A DNA stretch of 24,639 nt, taken from the IMG/VR virus record IMGVR_UViG_3300023257_000614, positions 1 to 24,639 of that record. One strand, 5' to 3'. The translations under genes were made by a program, and so were the position numbers. The notes beneath the pieces were generated by a model, which saw nothing but the letters and a program-made list of their open reading frames with translations, ran no database searches and had not been told where the DNA came from. This document shows positions 1 through 7,272 of the stretch, in pieces. Numbering within the stretch: the first letter of the stretch is position 1; every line of letters starts with the position of its first letter. The DNA is from a virus.

Positions 1-205
1 CTTTAACATATTTAAGCGTACATCCGTCTTGTTTCACCGCTTCCAAGCAAATTTCTTTGTCTTGCTCCTTAACAAATTGAAGCGCCCACCCATTATTTTT
101 CACCGCCGCCAAGCAAATCTCTAGGTCTTGATTTTCAACATATTCAAGTGCGTAGCTATCTTCTTTCACCGCTGCCAAACATTCTTCTCTATCGCTCCAG
201 TCCAT
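1..205 (-). CDS. DUF4116-like repeat protein, N-terminal part (cut by window edge)
   Basis: A minus-strand frame starts at an ATG at 205-203 and stays open to the window edge (68 codons visible). AAGGAG lies 8 nt before the start. The product is a tandem array of about 23-residue units: each begins with a short acidic segment, then [CL]L(A/E)AVK, one or two polar residues, then an aromatic or aliphatic pair and a terminal (Y/F)V(K/E). At least three units are visible. This matches the DUF4116 repeat, a helical repeat of unknown role that I recall from protists, their viruses and protist-associated bacteria. It is divergent from terS and separated from it by 124 bases. The whole protein is not visible, so neither length nor function can be given; a protein-protein interaction or effector role is a guess. 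Confidence 0.72.
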   Translation of the reverse strand, partial: MDWSDREECLAAVKEDSYALEYVENQDLEICLAAVKNNGWALQFVKEQDKEICLEAVKQDGCTLKYVK

Positions 206-329
206 TTTCTGCTCCTTTTTTGTCAAATATACAGTATTACAGCAAAAAAACCATTGCTATTTTAATTTGATCTTGTTTTGATGATAAGGAAAGAAGCATA
301 TCCATGTTTCTCTATAGTAAGGAAATAAA
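206..329. other. Divergent intergenic region between DUF4116-like gene and terS
   Basis: This AT-rich spacer must carry the 5' signals of both divergent genes. Visible are the minus-strand ribosome binding site (AAGGAG, complement of 213-218) and the terS site (AAGGA near 319-323). I see AT-rich -10-like words on both strands but no pair with a convincing -35 and a 16-18 base spacer, so no promoter is called. Confidence 0.4.
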
Positions 330-761
330 ATGGTAGCTGGAAGGCCTGAAAAATGGACTAAAGAAGTCCTCGACAAAATAGCTGAAGAATTCATCGAATG
401 GGCTAAAGATGATGATAATCTTACATTGAGAAAGTTCGCTTCTAGGTATGTCAAGGATGGGCAATGGCTTTGTGAAATGGCTGGAAAAAACGAGAAATTT
501 GCGGAAGCGTTACACTTTTCAAAAAATTTAATTGGCATTAGAAGAGAAGAAAAAGCTATTAGTGGTGAAATAAAAGGTGATACTGGTGTTATTAGAGCAA
601 CTATGGCTACTTATGACCCGGAATATAAAGCGACGCTCATAGAAATGAAAAAAGCTGGTACTGATAAGGGCGAAGCTGCAAAAGCACCAGTTGTTAATAT
701 CATCAGCTACAAAGACGGAACATTCAAAGTACAAGAAAATACAAGCGAAGAGCAAAAGTAA
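330..761 (+). CDS. Terminase small subunit (TerS)
   Basis: A 143-residue protein directly upstream (one insertion aside) of the large terminase. The first 60 residues look like a helix-turn-helix DNA-recognition domain: GRPEKWT, a helix, LTLRKFASRYV, then a W-containing recognition helix followed by FAEALHFSKNLIGIRREEKA. This pattern is typical of phage TerS proteins that bind the packaging site. The central part is helical and suits oligomerisation; the tail (about 115-143) is low-complexity, polar and acidic, as in TerS segments that contact TerL. The start ATG has AAGGA seven bases upstream. Expected role: recognise the genome concatemer and load the TerL motor. Family assignment rests on motif pattern and position, not on a search. 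Confidence 0.82.
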   Translation: MVAGRPEKWTKEVLDKIAEEFIEWAKDDDNLTLRKFASRYVKDGQWLCEMAGKNEKFAEALHFSKNLIGIRREEKAISGEIKGDTGVIRATMATYDPEYKATLIEMKKAGTDKGEAAKAPVVNIISYKDGTFKVQENTSEEQK

Positions 762-766
762 ATTTT

Positions 767-818
767 GCGGTTGGGTTTGATCTACCCTTTGGCGTGCCTC
801 GTTCACGCCCCGCTTTTT
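767..818 (+). terminator. Terminator-like branched hairpin after terS
   Basis: GCGG (767-770) can pair with CCGC (810-813), enclosing a GGGT/ACCC hairpin and a strong 6-bp hairpin GGCGTG/CACGCC (791-796 with 804-809, 7-nt loop). TTTTT follows at 814-818. This is a plausible intrinsic terminator or attenuator separating terS from the inserted gene, so terL may depend on read-through or on another start. Confidence 0.55.
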
Positions 819-835
819 AACCTAACAGGAGGTTA
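818..835 (+). promoter_or_regulatory. RBS-masking hairpin before the AP2-like gene
   Basis: TAACCT (818-823) and AGGTTA (830-835) form a perfect 6-bp stem with loop AACAGG. The Shine-Dalgarno AGGAGG (827-832) for the ATG at 839 lies half in the loop and half in the 3' arm, so the hairpin should limit translation. Free-standing homing endonuclease genes in T4-like phages are known to use this device; that it works here is inference. Confidence 0.6.
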
Positions 836-838
836 TCA

Positions 839-1432
839 ATGCAAAAAGATTTAGTACATATCGGCGATATTCTTGGAAGTTTACGCGTTACAAAACTTGA
901 AAAACATGGTTCTCATTGGAGAGTTTTCGCTTTATGCGAATGTGGTAAGGAAATTAATGTAAGGGTTTCTGATTGGTTAAAAAGAAATACTCCTAATTGT
1001 GGTGATAAGGTTGAACATGTTGATTTATCTAAGATAGGGGCTAAGTACAAAAAACTTACTATAATTGGATGCGAAAGGATAAATAAAGAAAAAGTTTATA
1101 AGTGCGAATGTAAGTGTGGAAATATAATTTATATGGAAATATATAGATGGGGCAAAGTATCTAGTTGTTTCAAATGTATATCTGAATATTTAAAGTATTT
1201 AAATGGACGAACTCTTTCTCAAGTATCAAAGAAATACAATATTTCAAACACCTATTTAGCTGTTTTAGTAAGAAATGGAATAAGAAATGACAAATCTTTT
1301 GAGTTCTTTAGTGGTCTAGGAATAAGACAAAAGATTTATGTAATTAAAAAATTATGGGGTTGTAAACACTCGCTTAGAGGGTCTATTAAAGATATACCAT
1401 TTAGTAAAGAAGAGAAGGAGTTGTCGTGGTGA
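839..1432 (+). CDS. AP2/zinc-ribbon homing-endonuclease-like protein without visible nuclease motif
   Basis: The 197-residue product has two tandem copies of a zinc-ribbon/AP2-like module. Copy one (about 8-56) is GDILGSLRV, W27, CECG (33-36), then NCG. Copy two (about 66-113) is KYKKLTIIG, CECKCG, then W and SCFKC. The pattern GxxxGxLxV...W.CxCxCG...SCG is the N-terminal DNA-binding part of many phage HNH/AP2 homing endonucleases. Residues about 122-150 form a helix-turn-helix-like segment (GRTLSQVSKKYNISNTYLA). I see no HNH, GIY-YIG or LAGLIDADG catalytic core, so it may be a remnant or a DNA-binding protein. It sits between terS and terL, is visibly more AT-rich than they are, and has an RBS hairpin and an upstream terminator. 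All of this indicates insertion. Its stop lies only 4 bases before the terL start. Confidence 0.7.
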   Translation: MQKDLVHIGDILGSLRVTKLEKHGSHWRVFALCECGKEINVRVSDWLKRNTPNCGDKVEHVDLSKIGAKYKKLTIIGCERINKEKVYKCECKCGNIIYMEIYRWGKVSSCFKCISEYLKYLNGRTLSQVSKKYNISNTYLAVLVRNGIRNDKSFEFFSGLGIRQKIYVIKKLWGCKHSLRGSIKDIPFSKEEKELSW

Positions 1433-1436
1433 AAAC

Positions 1437-2732
1437 GTGAACGCAATAAATCTTCCACATAATTTCACACCTAGGGATTATCAGATACCTCTTTTTAAAG
1501 CCTTAGATGATGGATATAAGCGCATACTTGCGATCCTTCATAGACGAGCCGGAAAGGACGCTACAACACTCTCAATGATGATCAGGGAGATGTTCAAGCG
1601 AAAAGGATATTACCTTTATGTATTTCCTACAGCTTCACTAGCTCGCCGTGTTATATGGCAGGGAGCCATGAAGGACGGAACTCGCTTCTTGGACTTCTTT
1701 CCATCTGAACTTATCAAGCGTAAGCAAGATCAAACTATGATGATAGAGCTTACTAATGGCTCTATTTTTCAGCTTGTAGGCTCTGATCGTTTTACAAATG
1801 TAGGAATAAATCCACTTTTAGTTGTCTTTTCTGAATTCAGTTTGCAAGATCCTTCGTGCTGGAATTACATTAGGCCAATCTTGGCGGAGAATGACGGCAT
1901 CGCCATCTTCCAAGGAACTCCACGAGGTCGCAATCATTTTTATGATATGTATGAAACTGTAAAGGATAATCCTAAATGGTTTGTGAAAAAATTAGGTGTT
2001 AATGATACTGGTGCTGTTAGCTTAGAATCTATTGAAGATGAGAGACTTAGCGGACTTAGCGAGGAAGTTATCCAGCAAGAATTCTATGTTTCTTTCACTA
2101 GAGGTGTTGAAGGTTCATATTATGGAAAACTCGTTGATGTAGCAAGACGTGAAGGACGTATAACAAAGGTATTGTGGGAACCTGATTCAGAGGTACACTG
2201 TGCTTTTGATTTAGGGATGAATGATTCTACTACTATATGGTGGTGGCAGAACATTGGTCGCGAGATTCATATAATTGATTATTATGAGATGAATGGAGAG
2301 CCATTGAGTCATTATGTCAAGGTGTTAAAGAATAAGCCTTATGTTTATGGAGATGTATACTTGCCTCATGATGCTCGCGTTAGAGAACTAGGTACTGGGG
2401 TAAGCAGAATAGATACAATGCGCCAGCTTGGCATTAGTCCACAAATAGTTCCGATGCTTCATATTTCTGAAGGAATTGACCGAGTGCGTAATATTTTGCC
2501 TAGATGTTGGTTTGACGAGGAAAAGTGCAAGAAAGGAATTGAAACTTTAGAGTGTTACCATAAAGAGTACAATTCTAAATATGAAGTGTACTCAGAGCGT
2601 CCAGTTCATGATAAATATTCTCACGGAGCGGATTGTTTTAGGATGCTTTCAATTGTTGTTGACAAATCCAGTTTAACTTCAGATCCTAAAGAAATCTACG
2701 CGATGAACCGAGAGAACCGGCGAAGAATTTAA
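1437..2732 (+). CDS. Terminase large subunit (TerL), packaging ATPase-nuclease
   Basis: 431 residues, normal for a compact TerL. Visible motifs: an adenine-binding-like FTPRDYQ (10-16); the Walker A-type loop HRRAGKD (35-41); a Walker B strand LLVVFSEF (127-134) with catalytic carboxylate E133; the coupling motif GTPRG (160-164). The C-terminal RuvC/RNase H-like nuclease shows HCAFDLGMND around D258, a second acidic site in LPHDAR near 312, and a third in HGADCFRM near 398. It pumps DNA into the prohead and cuts the concatemer, working with TerS and the portal. The start is GTG at 1437. The nearest good SD (AAGGAG, 1415-1420) is 16 bases away, which is long and may reflect upstream sequence replaced by the inserted gene, or translational coupling to it. 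Confidence 0.95.
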   Translation: MNAINLPHNFTPRDYQIPLFKALDDGYKRILAILHRRAGKDATTLSMMIREMFKRKGYYLYVFPTASLARRVIWQGAMKDGTRFLDFFPSELIKRKQDQTMMIELTNGSIFQLVGSDRFTNVGINPLLVVFSEFSLQDPSCWNYIRPILAENDGIAIFQGTPRGRNHFYDMYETVKDNPKWFVKKLGVNDTGAVSLESIEDERLSGLSEEVIQQEFYVSFTRGVEGSYYGKLVDVARREGRITKVLWEPDSEVHCAFDLGMNDSTTIWWWQNIGREIHIIDYYEMNGEPLSHYVKVLKNKPYVYGDVYLPHDARVRELGTGVSRIDTMRQLGISPQIVPMLHISEGIDRVRNILPRCWFDEEKCKKGIETLECYHKEYNSKYEVYSERPVHDKYSHGADCFRMLSIVVDKSSLTSDPKEIYAMNRENRRRI

Positions 2733-2752
2733 AAATCACATTTTTAAGATGC

Positions 2753-2777
2753 TTGACAACAAAAAGCTTTTTTTGTC
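2753..2777. terminator. Near-palindromic AT-rich hairpin after terL
   Basis: GACAACAAAAA (2755-2765) is nearly complementary to the T-rich arm ending in TTTGTC at 2777, with one mismatch. Both strands present a T-run in the 3' arm, so it could act as a weak bidirectional terminator after terL. The embedded TTGACA (2753-2758) looks like a -35 box but is 32 bases from the next TATAAT, too far to pair with it. Confidence 0.4.
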
Positions 2778-2787
2778 TAGTGAGGTT

Positions 2788-2796
2788 TGGTATAAT
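2788..2796 (+). promoter_or_regulatory. Extended -10 promoter before the portal operon
   Basis: TGG followed directly by TATAAT (2791-2796) is a perfect extended -10 element (TGN-TATAAT). The -35 position 17 bases upstream is a T-tract, so recognition would rest on the extended -10. Transcription would start near 2803 and serve the small membrane peptide, portal and following genes. Confidence 0.5.
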
Positions 2797-2813
2797 TAAA
2801 TCTTAGGCAATTA

Positions 2814-2888
2814 ATGGAGATATTAGGTATCTTGTCTATTGTTGGCGCTTTGATTATTTTGCGTTTTATTCAAAAGAGGTATTACTAG
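2814..2888 (+). CDS. Small membrane peptide overlapping the portal start
   Basis: ATG at 2814 opens a 24-codon frame ending in TAG at 2886-2888, whose last base is the first base of the portal GTG. The peptide is one hydrophobic stretch (ILGILSIVGALIILRF) with a basic tail (QKRYY), as in single-pass membrane peptides. Only a weak TAGG-type SD lies upstream (about 2804-2807). Its role could be translational coupling to the portal gene, with the portal SD (AAGAGGT, 2874-2880) inside its 3' end, or a true small membrane protein. Chance is possible for a frame this short. Confidence 0.4.
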   Translation: MEILGILSIVGALIILRFIQKRYY

Positions 2889-4900
2889 TGGCTTCAGATA
2901 AAGACGTTATTAAGGACTGGGAAGAGGCATATAATGAGTCTTTAACGAATTGGGCTGAGTATTACGACGAAGCGTACACGGATTTAAAATACTATGTCGG
3001 CGATCAATGGAGTGAAAGCGACAAGAAGTATTTGAAAGGTGAGTCTCGCAACGCTTTGGTCTTTAATAAGATACGCCGTATCATAAAAATGATAACAGGC
3101 TACCAGCGCAAGAATAGGCTGAGCAGCATCATAGAACCCCAAGAAGGCAACGACCAAAACACAGCAGACATCTTCAGTGACCTTCTACTCTGGGTAATGA
3201 ATAACACGCACGGTTACGAGATTATCAGCAGTGCTTTTGAAGGAGCGTGTATTACAGGCGCTAACCTTTTATCAATATATATGTCTTATGATGATGACCG
3301 CGTAAACGGTGACATAAAGATTGTCAAAGAGCCTTTCAACGCTTTCATGCTAGACCCATATTTTACTCAGGCTGATCTCAGCGATTGTCGTTATCTATTG
3401 CGACGGCGTTACGTATCTAAAGACGACGCCAAGGGTCTTCTACCTGGAAAGAACAATGACATTGACAAATTGAAATCTAATAACGGCAACGATGGTCGTT
3501 TTACATACATGCCATACTCAAGAAAAGATAGTGCTGATCTTTTTGCTTACGATGAATACTGGAAGCGTGTTTCTAAGAAGCGCAAACTTTTGGTGGACAG
3601 GTCTACTGGTGAGACGCGTCTATGGGAAGGAGGAGCCTCGCAGCTTTCAGAGTTTAAGGGGCAATTCCCCTGGGTAGACATTATGACGGTCTACGAGAAG
3701 AGTGTTGAGCTTAATGTTATTCTCAATGGCGAGTTAATGTACTCTGGGTCCGATCCTTTTGGACTGGGTGACTATCCTTTTGTTCCTGTATTGGGATTCT
3801 ACGAGTCTCAGTACGATGATTATTCTTATAAGCTTCAGGGAGTTGTGCGTTGCATGCGTGATCCACAAACTGAGTTTAACAAACGTCGATCTAAAATGAT
3901 CGATATTCTCGATTCCCAAGTAAATAGTGGGTGGATATATAAAGAAGGTACGCTACGAAATCCATTAGATGTTTACAAGACTGGTCAAGGCGTTTCACTT
4001 GTAAGAACGCAAGATTCACAACCTGGAGATTTGGAGCGTATTCCTCCAGCAGAGTCCTCACAGTCTCTGTTTGCGTTATCTGAAGAGCTCAACCGAGACA
4101 TCATGGAGATACCAGGAGCTAATGAAGAGCTTTTGGGTGTTGCTGATGCTGGTAACACACAGATGTCCGGAGTGTTGGCGAAAGTACGTTCTGCAAATGG
4201 TCTTACTACCTTGCAGGATCTTTTTGATAATTTATCTTTTGCTCAGAAATTACTAGGGAACAAGATTGTTAAACTTATCCAGGCGAATTTTACGCCGGAG
4301 AAAGTTGAAAGGATTACGCAGAAGCAACCAACTCCCGAATTTTATCAGAAAGATTTTGGGAAGTATGATTGCGTAACTGTTGAAGGAATGCTTACAGATA
4401 CTCAAAGAGCGATGCATTATGCACAGTTGATTCAGGCTAAGTCTGTCGGTATCAATATTCCTGACAGTGCTATAATTAAGGCACTTCCGATACAAAATAA
4501 AGCAGAACTCATGGACGCGTTCGAGCAAGAACAGCAGGCAGCGCAGCAGCAGCAAGCTAAGATCGCCGAACAGGAAGAACTTCAGATGAAGCTTGCGAGC
4601 GCTGAGGTAATAAGCAAGTTATCTCTCAGCAAAGAAAGGCAAGCAAGGGCAAAAGCTGACATAGGATTGTTAATTGAACGTACCTCTGAAGCTTCTCAAA
4701 ATAACTCTCTTGCAGTTCTAAACCAGGTGAAGGCGATGTCTGAGATTTCAGGCATGGAACAGGACAGAATAATGAATGCTCTACAATTTATTATGGCATT
4801 ACAGGACAAGTCAGAACAGGAAGACAAAGAAAGAGAAGCTATAAGTAGCATTGAAGCTAGTATTGCTCCAAGTGAATTACAACAAAAAATGGGCATGTAG
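2888..4900 (+). CDS. Portal protein, P22-like
   Basis: The 670-residue protein follows terL and fits the P22 gp1 portal family (about 700 residues). The N-terminus has the usual DWEEAYNES...LKYYVGDQW segment followed by RNALVFNKIRRIIKMITGYQRKN, which is very typical of this family. The core holds DPFGLGDYPFVPV and the wing region around 320-340 (VVRCMRDPQTEFNKRRSKMID). The last 150 residues are Gln/Glu/Ala-rich and helical (from about 540), which resembles the coiled barrel of P22-type portals. Twelve copies would form the DNA gateway at one capsid vertex, docking TerL during packaging and the connector/tail afterwards. GTG at 2888 was chosen because AAGAGGT lies 7 bases upstream. Confidence 0.93.
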   Translation: MASDKDVIKDWEEAYNESLTNWAEYYDEAYTDLKYYVGDQWSESDKKYLKGESRNALVFNKIRRIIKMITGYQRKNRLSSIIEPQEGNDQNTADIFSDLLLWVMNNTHGYEIISSAFEGACITGANLLSIYMSYDDDRVNGDIKIVKEPFNAFMLDPYFTQADLSDCRYLLRRRYVSKDDAKGLLPGKNNDIDKLKSNNGNDGRFTYMPYSRKDSADLFAYDEYWKRVSKKRKLLVDRSTGETRLWEGGASQLSEFKGQFPWVDIMTVYEKSVELNVILNGELMYSGSDPFGLGDYPFVPVLGFYESQYDDYSYKLQGVVRCMRDPQTEFNKRRSKMIDILDSQVNSGWIYKEGTLRNPLDVYKTGQGVSLVRTQDSQPGDLERIPPAESSQSLFALSEELNRDIMEIPGANEELLGVADAGNTQMSGVLAKVRSANGLTTLQDLFDNLSFAQKLLGNKIVKLIQANFTPEKVERITQKQPTPEFYQKDFGKYDCVTVEGMLTDTQRAMHYAQLIQAKSVGINIPDSAIIKALPIQNKAELMDAFEQEQQAAQQQQAKIAEQEELQMKLASAEVISKLSLSKERQARAKADIGLLIERTSEASQNNSLAVLNQVKAMSEISGMEQDRIMNALQFIMALQDKSEQEDKEREAISSIEASIAPSELQQKMGM

Positions 4901-5101
4901 ATGAAAGCAACGCTTACCTACAATCTTCCCGAAGAAGATGTAGAGTTCAAGGTATATATGAGAGCGTATGATTTTTACACTGCTCTCAACAGCATCAGTG
5001 AGCTAATGCGCCAACATCGCAAAGGAAATATTGTTGACATTGAGAAGATGATTGACGGAATCCAAGACCATATTACTGAAAGTGGGATTTACGAAGTCTA
5101 G
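4901..5101 (+). CDS. Small conserved phage protein of unknown function
   Basis: 66 residues starting at the ATG immediately after the portal TAG, so translation is likely coupled. The sequence has an N-terminal strand-like KATLTYNLPEEDVEFKVYM, then helices (DFYTALNSISELMRQHR) and a C-terminal helix ending in HITESGIYEV. Proteins with this pattern (KA.L.FNLPE..EEF near the N-terminus, a short helical body, then a C-terminal helix and a Gly-containing end) are common small genes next to portal or structural genes of many phages, but I know of no established function. Confidence 0.75.
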   Translation: MKATLTYNLPEEDVEFKVYMRAYDFYTALNSISELMRQHRKGNIVDIEKMIDGIQDHITESGIYEV

Positions 5102-5103
5102 CG

Positions 5104-5142
5104 ATGGCTAGAAAAAGCAAGAGTCAAAAGAAGGGGAAGTAA
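5104..5142 (+). CDS. Possible 12-residue basic peptide
   Basis: ATG at 5104, two bases after the previous stop, opens a 12-codon frame MARKSKSQKKGK whose TAA shares a base with the next ATG (TAATG at 5140-5144). Tight packing on both sides and an all-basic composition resemble a coupled mini-gene, but no good SD of its own is seen and chance is possible. Confidence 0.3.
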   Translation: MARKSKSQKKGK

Positions 5143-5537
5143 TGCCACAGCAGATCGGGGAGACACGAACAGCTCTTAGAGAACGCACACTTTCAAAGAA
5201 ATTGAACGAAGTAGCTGGTGAAACACGTCAAAAGCATGGATGGGAAGAGTTTTGGATAGTGATGTTTCATAAGCCAGACCAGCTTTTATATAATGTGATA
5301 CGCGAAGGGGTAAAGGTTTTCAATGTAGACCCTCGCAAAAGTAAACGTGGAAGATGGCCTCAAGTTGGAAGCATGTGTTTTCATTTCGACTATCCGAAGA
5401 GCCTGATTGAGGCTGTGTGGATACTCCCCCCTGATATTGGTATATTTGATTGCCTTCCACAAGAAGAAAAAGTTTCTGCTATTGTAGGAAAAAGTGTTGC
5501 TAACACCTCACAGTTAGTGGGTGGAAGCATTCTATAG
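5142..5537 (+). CDS. Phage protein of unknown function
   Basis: 131 residues between portal and scaffold. I do not recognise the family. The N-terminus is charged and helical (ETRTALRERTLSKKLNEVAGETRQKHGWEEFW). The middle is beta-like with several Trp/Phe/His residues (FWIVMFHKPDQ, MCFHFDYPKS, VWILPPDIGIFDCLP). The tail ends VANTSQLVGGSIL. The ATG at 5142 shares a base with the preceding TAA, and GAAGGGGAAG is the likely SD. Position suggests a virion assembly or minor head role, by context only. Confidence 0.7.
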   Translation: MPQQIGETRTALRERTLSKKLNEVAGETRQKHGWEEFWIVMFHKPDQLLYNVIREGVKVFNVDPRKSKRGRWPQVGSMCFHFDYPKSLIEAVWILPPDIGIFDCLPQEEKVSAIVGKSVANTSQLVGGSIL

Positions 5538-5563
5538 CGTCGCCGGCTTACGGGCGTAAAATC

Positions 5564-5590
5564 GAGTTATTCGGAAATTCCGAACAACTC
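5564..5590. other. Long hairpin in the scaffold gene leader
   Basis: GAGTT (5564-5568), an A, then TTCGGAA pairs across a one-base centre with TTCCGAA, a C and AACTC (5586-5590). This gives about 11 paired bases with a single symmetric mismatch. It lies just before AAAAGGAG, the SD of the scaffold gene. No T-run follows on the plus strand, so RNase processing, mRNA stabilisation or an operator is more likely than termination. A shorter CGCC/GGCG stem lies just upstream (5541-5555). Confidence 0.5.
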
Positions 5591-5604
5591 AAAAGGAGAC
5601 AAGA

Positions 5605-6276
5605 ATGGTAGAAGATCAAGATACGGGCGTAACCGAGCAATCGGAAGTTTCTGTCGCCGAGGAACAAACCGCGGGCGTTGATGCTCAGGTCGCCGCTGAG
5701 GAGGTTCAGACTCAAAGTGAAACACCAGAAGATAAAAACTGGTCTGCGTTTCGTGAGTCTGCTCGTGAGCAAAAGGAAGAGATCAAGTCGTTGAGGGCTG
5801 AGCTGGCTAGTTTTAGACAAACTCCAGCAAAAGTGCAACAACAGATGGATTCTTTCGAACAGGACATGGATGACATTCCAACCAAGGCTGATGTAGCTAA
5901 CTACATAGCTCGAAAAGAAAAAATTCTCGAGCAAAAAATGGCAGAGATGTCGGTTATGTCAAAACACCCTGATGCTCATGGGATAATTGAAAAGTATGGT
6001 AAACAGCTACCTGATGCAGTAAAGCAAGCGATTGCCTCTGCTCCTAATCCTTGGGAAGCTGCGTATTTTGCTTGCAAGAACTCAGAGGCGCATTATAAAG
6101 ACAGTCTTACGGATGCACAGCATGGAAACGCTAAGAAAGCGGTAGAGAATGCTAAGAAACCAGGATCGGCTAGTGCCGTTGGCAGTAGTGGGGCTTTGAG
6201 TAAAGCAAGCTTGTATGAGAGCATGAGCGACGCGGAGATAGTGGCGATTTCTAATAAATATAAGATGGGGGGATAA
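5605..6276 (+). CDS. Capsid scaffolding protein
   Basis: A 223-residue, highly charged protein directly upstream of the major capsid gene, the standard place for a scaffold. The N-terminus (1-45) is acidic and low-complexity. Residues about 50-120 are helical or coiled coil (SAREQKEEIKSLRAELASF, then IARKEKILEQKMAEM). A more structured segment follows (HPDAHGIIEKYGKQLPDAVKQAI, PWEAAYFACKN), then a Ser/Ala/Gly linker and a C-terminal helix with SMSDAEIVAISNKYKMGG, suitable for coat binding. It would guide prohead assembly and then leave or be cleaved. No protease motif is visible. AAAAGGAG lies just before the ATG. Confidence 0.83.
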   Translation: MVEDQDTGVTEQSEVSVAEEQTAGVDAQVAAEEVQTQSETPEDKNWSAFRESAREQKEEIKSLRAELASFRQTPAKVQQQMDSFEQDMDDIPTKADVANYIARKEKILEQKMAEMSVMSKHPDAHGIIEKYGKQLPDAVKQAIASAPNPWEAAYFACKNSEAHYKDSLTDAQHGNAKKAVENAKKPGSASAVGSSGALSKASLYESMSDAEIVAISNKYKMGG

Positions 6277-6331
6277 CCCTCCAGTTTCTTTCTGTATTCG
6301 GTAGCCATAACGAAACTCAACGGAGATACGG

Positions 6332-7261
6332 ATGGCTAACGTTACAACACGTTCCGAGGTTCCCGCTGCTGTAGACACCTATTATGACAAGGTTCTATTA
6401 GCACGTGCGAAGCCTTATCTTATTCATAGTCTTTTTGGACTAAAAAAATCTATTCCAGCTAAAAGCGGTTCTATTGCGAAATTTCGTAGATATACGAATT
6501 TGTCGACGGCTACCACTGCTTTGACTGATGGAACAACTCCAGCTGGTAGCAAACTATCAGTTACTGACATGACTGCTCAAATTGATGAATATGGTGATTA
6601 TATTACTATAACAGATCAAGTTGAATACATCGTAGAGGACAACGTTCTCAACGAAGCTACTGGAATTCTATCTCGCCAAATGGGTGAAACCCTAGACGAA
6701 CTTGTACGTGATGTTCTTGCTTCTACAGCATCGACTGATCAGTGTACTAATGGTGTAAATGGTTCGACTCCTACCGAGCTTACCTACGCTGACATCCAAG
6801 GTGTCGTAAAGACACTCATGGGCAACAGCGCTCGTATGTTCACACCAGCCATCGAAGGCGCCAATAAGTTCGGTACAGCTCCTGTACGTCGTTCTTTCTG
6901 GGCTCTAGGAGACACTGACATCCTTGATGACCTTGAGGCTATCGACGAATTCATTCCCGTTGCTCAATATCCACAAGCTAGCGGACTTAATGACGCTGAA
7001 TGGGGATCCGTAGGAAACACACGTTGGTTGTTAAGCCCTAATGGTTACGTTTCTTCTAGCACCTACAGCAACTTCATCGTAGGTGAAGAGGCTTACGGTC
7101 TTATTGATCTTAATGCTGGAACTATGAAGAACATTTATAAGCCTTTGGGACAGGGGGACGATCCTTTGAATCAGAGGTCTACAATGGGTTGGCGCGCGTA
7201 TCATGTTAGCCGGATATTGAACGATTCATGGTTAATTGACTTAAATTCAACCCATTCATAA
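6332..7261 (+). CDS. Major capsid protein, N4-gp56 family
   Basis: 309 residues, a usual length for N4-gp56-type HK97-fold coat proteins. Family marks: an N-terminal YYDKVLLARAKPYL; KSIPAKSGSIAKFRRYTNL; a run with LTDGTTPAGSKLSVTD followed by AQIDEYGDYITITDQVE; LSRQMGETLDELVRDVL; and late segments FIVGEEAYGLIDL and QRSTMGWRAYHVSRILND. These elements are characteristic of the family (E-loop, then spine helix and A domain). It builds the icosahedral shell around the scaffold. GGAG lies upstream of the ATG, and it is followed 11 bases later by the decoration-like gene and then a strong terminator. Confidence 0.93.
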   Translation: MANVTTRSEVPAAVDTYYDKVLLARAKPYLIHSLFGLKKSIPAKSGSIAKFRRYTNLSTATTALTDGTTPAGSKLSVTDMTAQIDEYGDYITITDQVEYIVEDNVLNEATGILSRQMGETLDELVRDVLASTASTDQCTNGVNGSTPTELTYADIQGVVKTLMGNSARMFTPAIEGANKFGTAPVRRSFWALGDTDILDDLEAIDEFIPVAQYPQASGLNDAEWGSVGNTRWLLSPNGYVSSSTYSNFIVGEEAYGLIDLNAGTMKNIYKPLGQGDDPLNQRSTMGWRAYHVSRILNDSWLIDLNSTHS

Positions 7262-7272
7262 GGAGGTAAATC

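Noticed and set aside
767-818. Third copy of the structured RNA after terS
   Set aside because: It has a branched fold and a T-run but 7-nt loops, no GATA loop, different junctions and no promoter in register. It is better explained as a terminator.
2753-2758. TTGACA as -35 of the portal promoter
   Set aside because: It is 32 bases from TATAAT; the extended -10 alone explains the promoter better.
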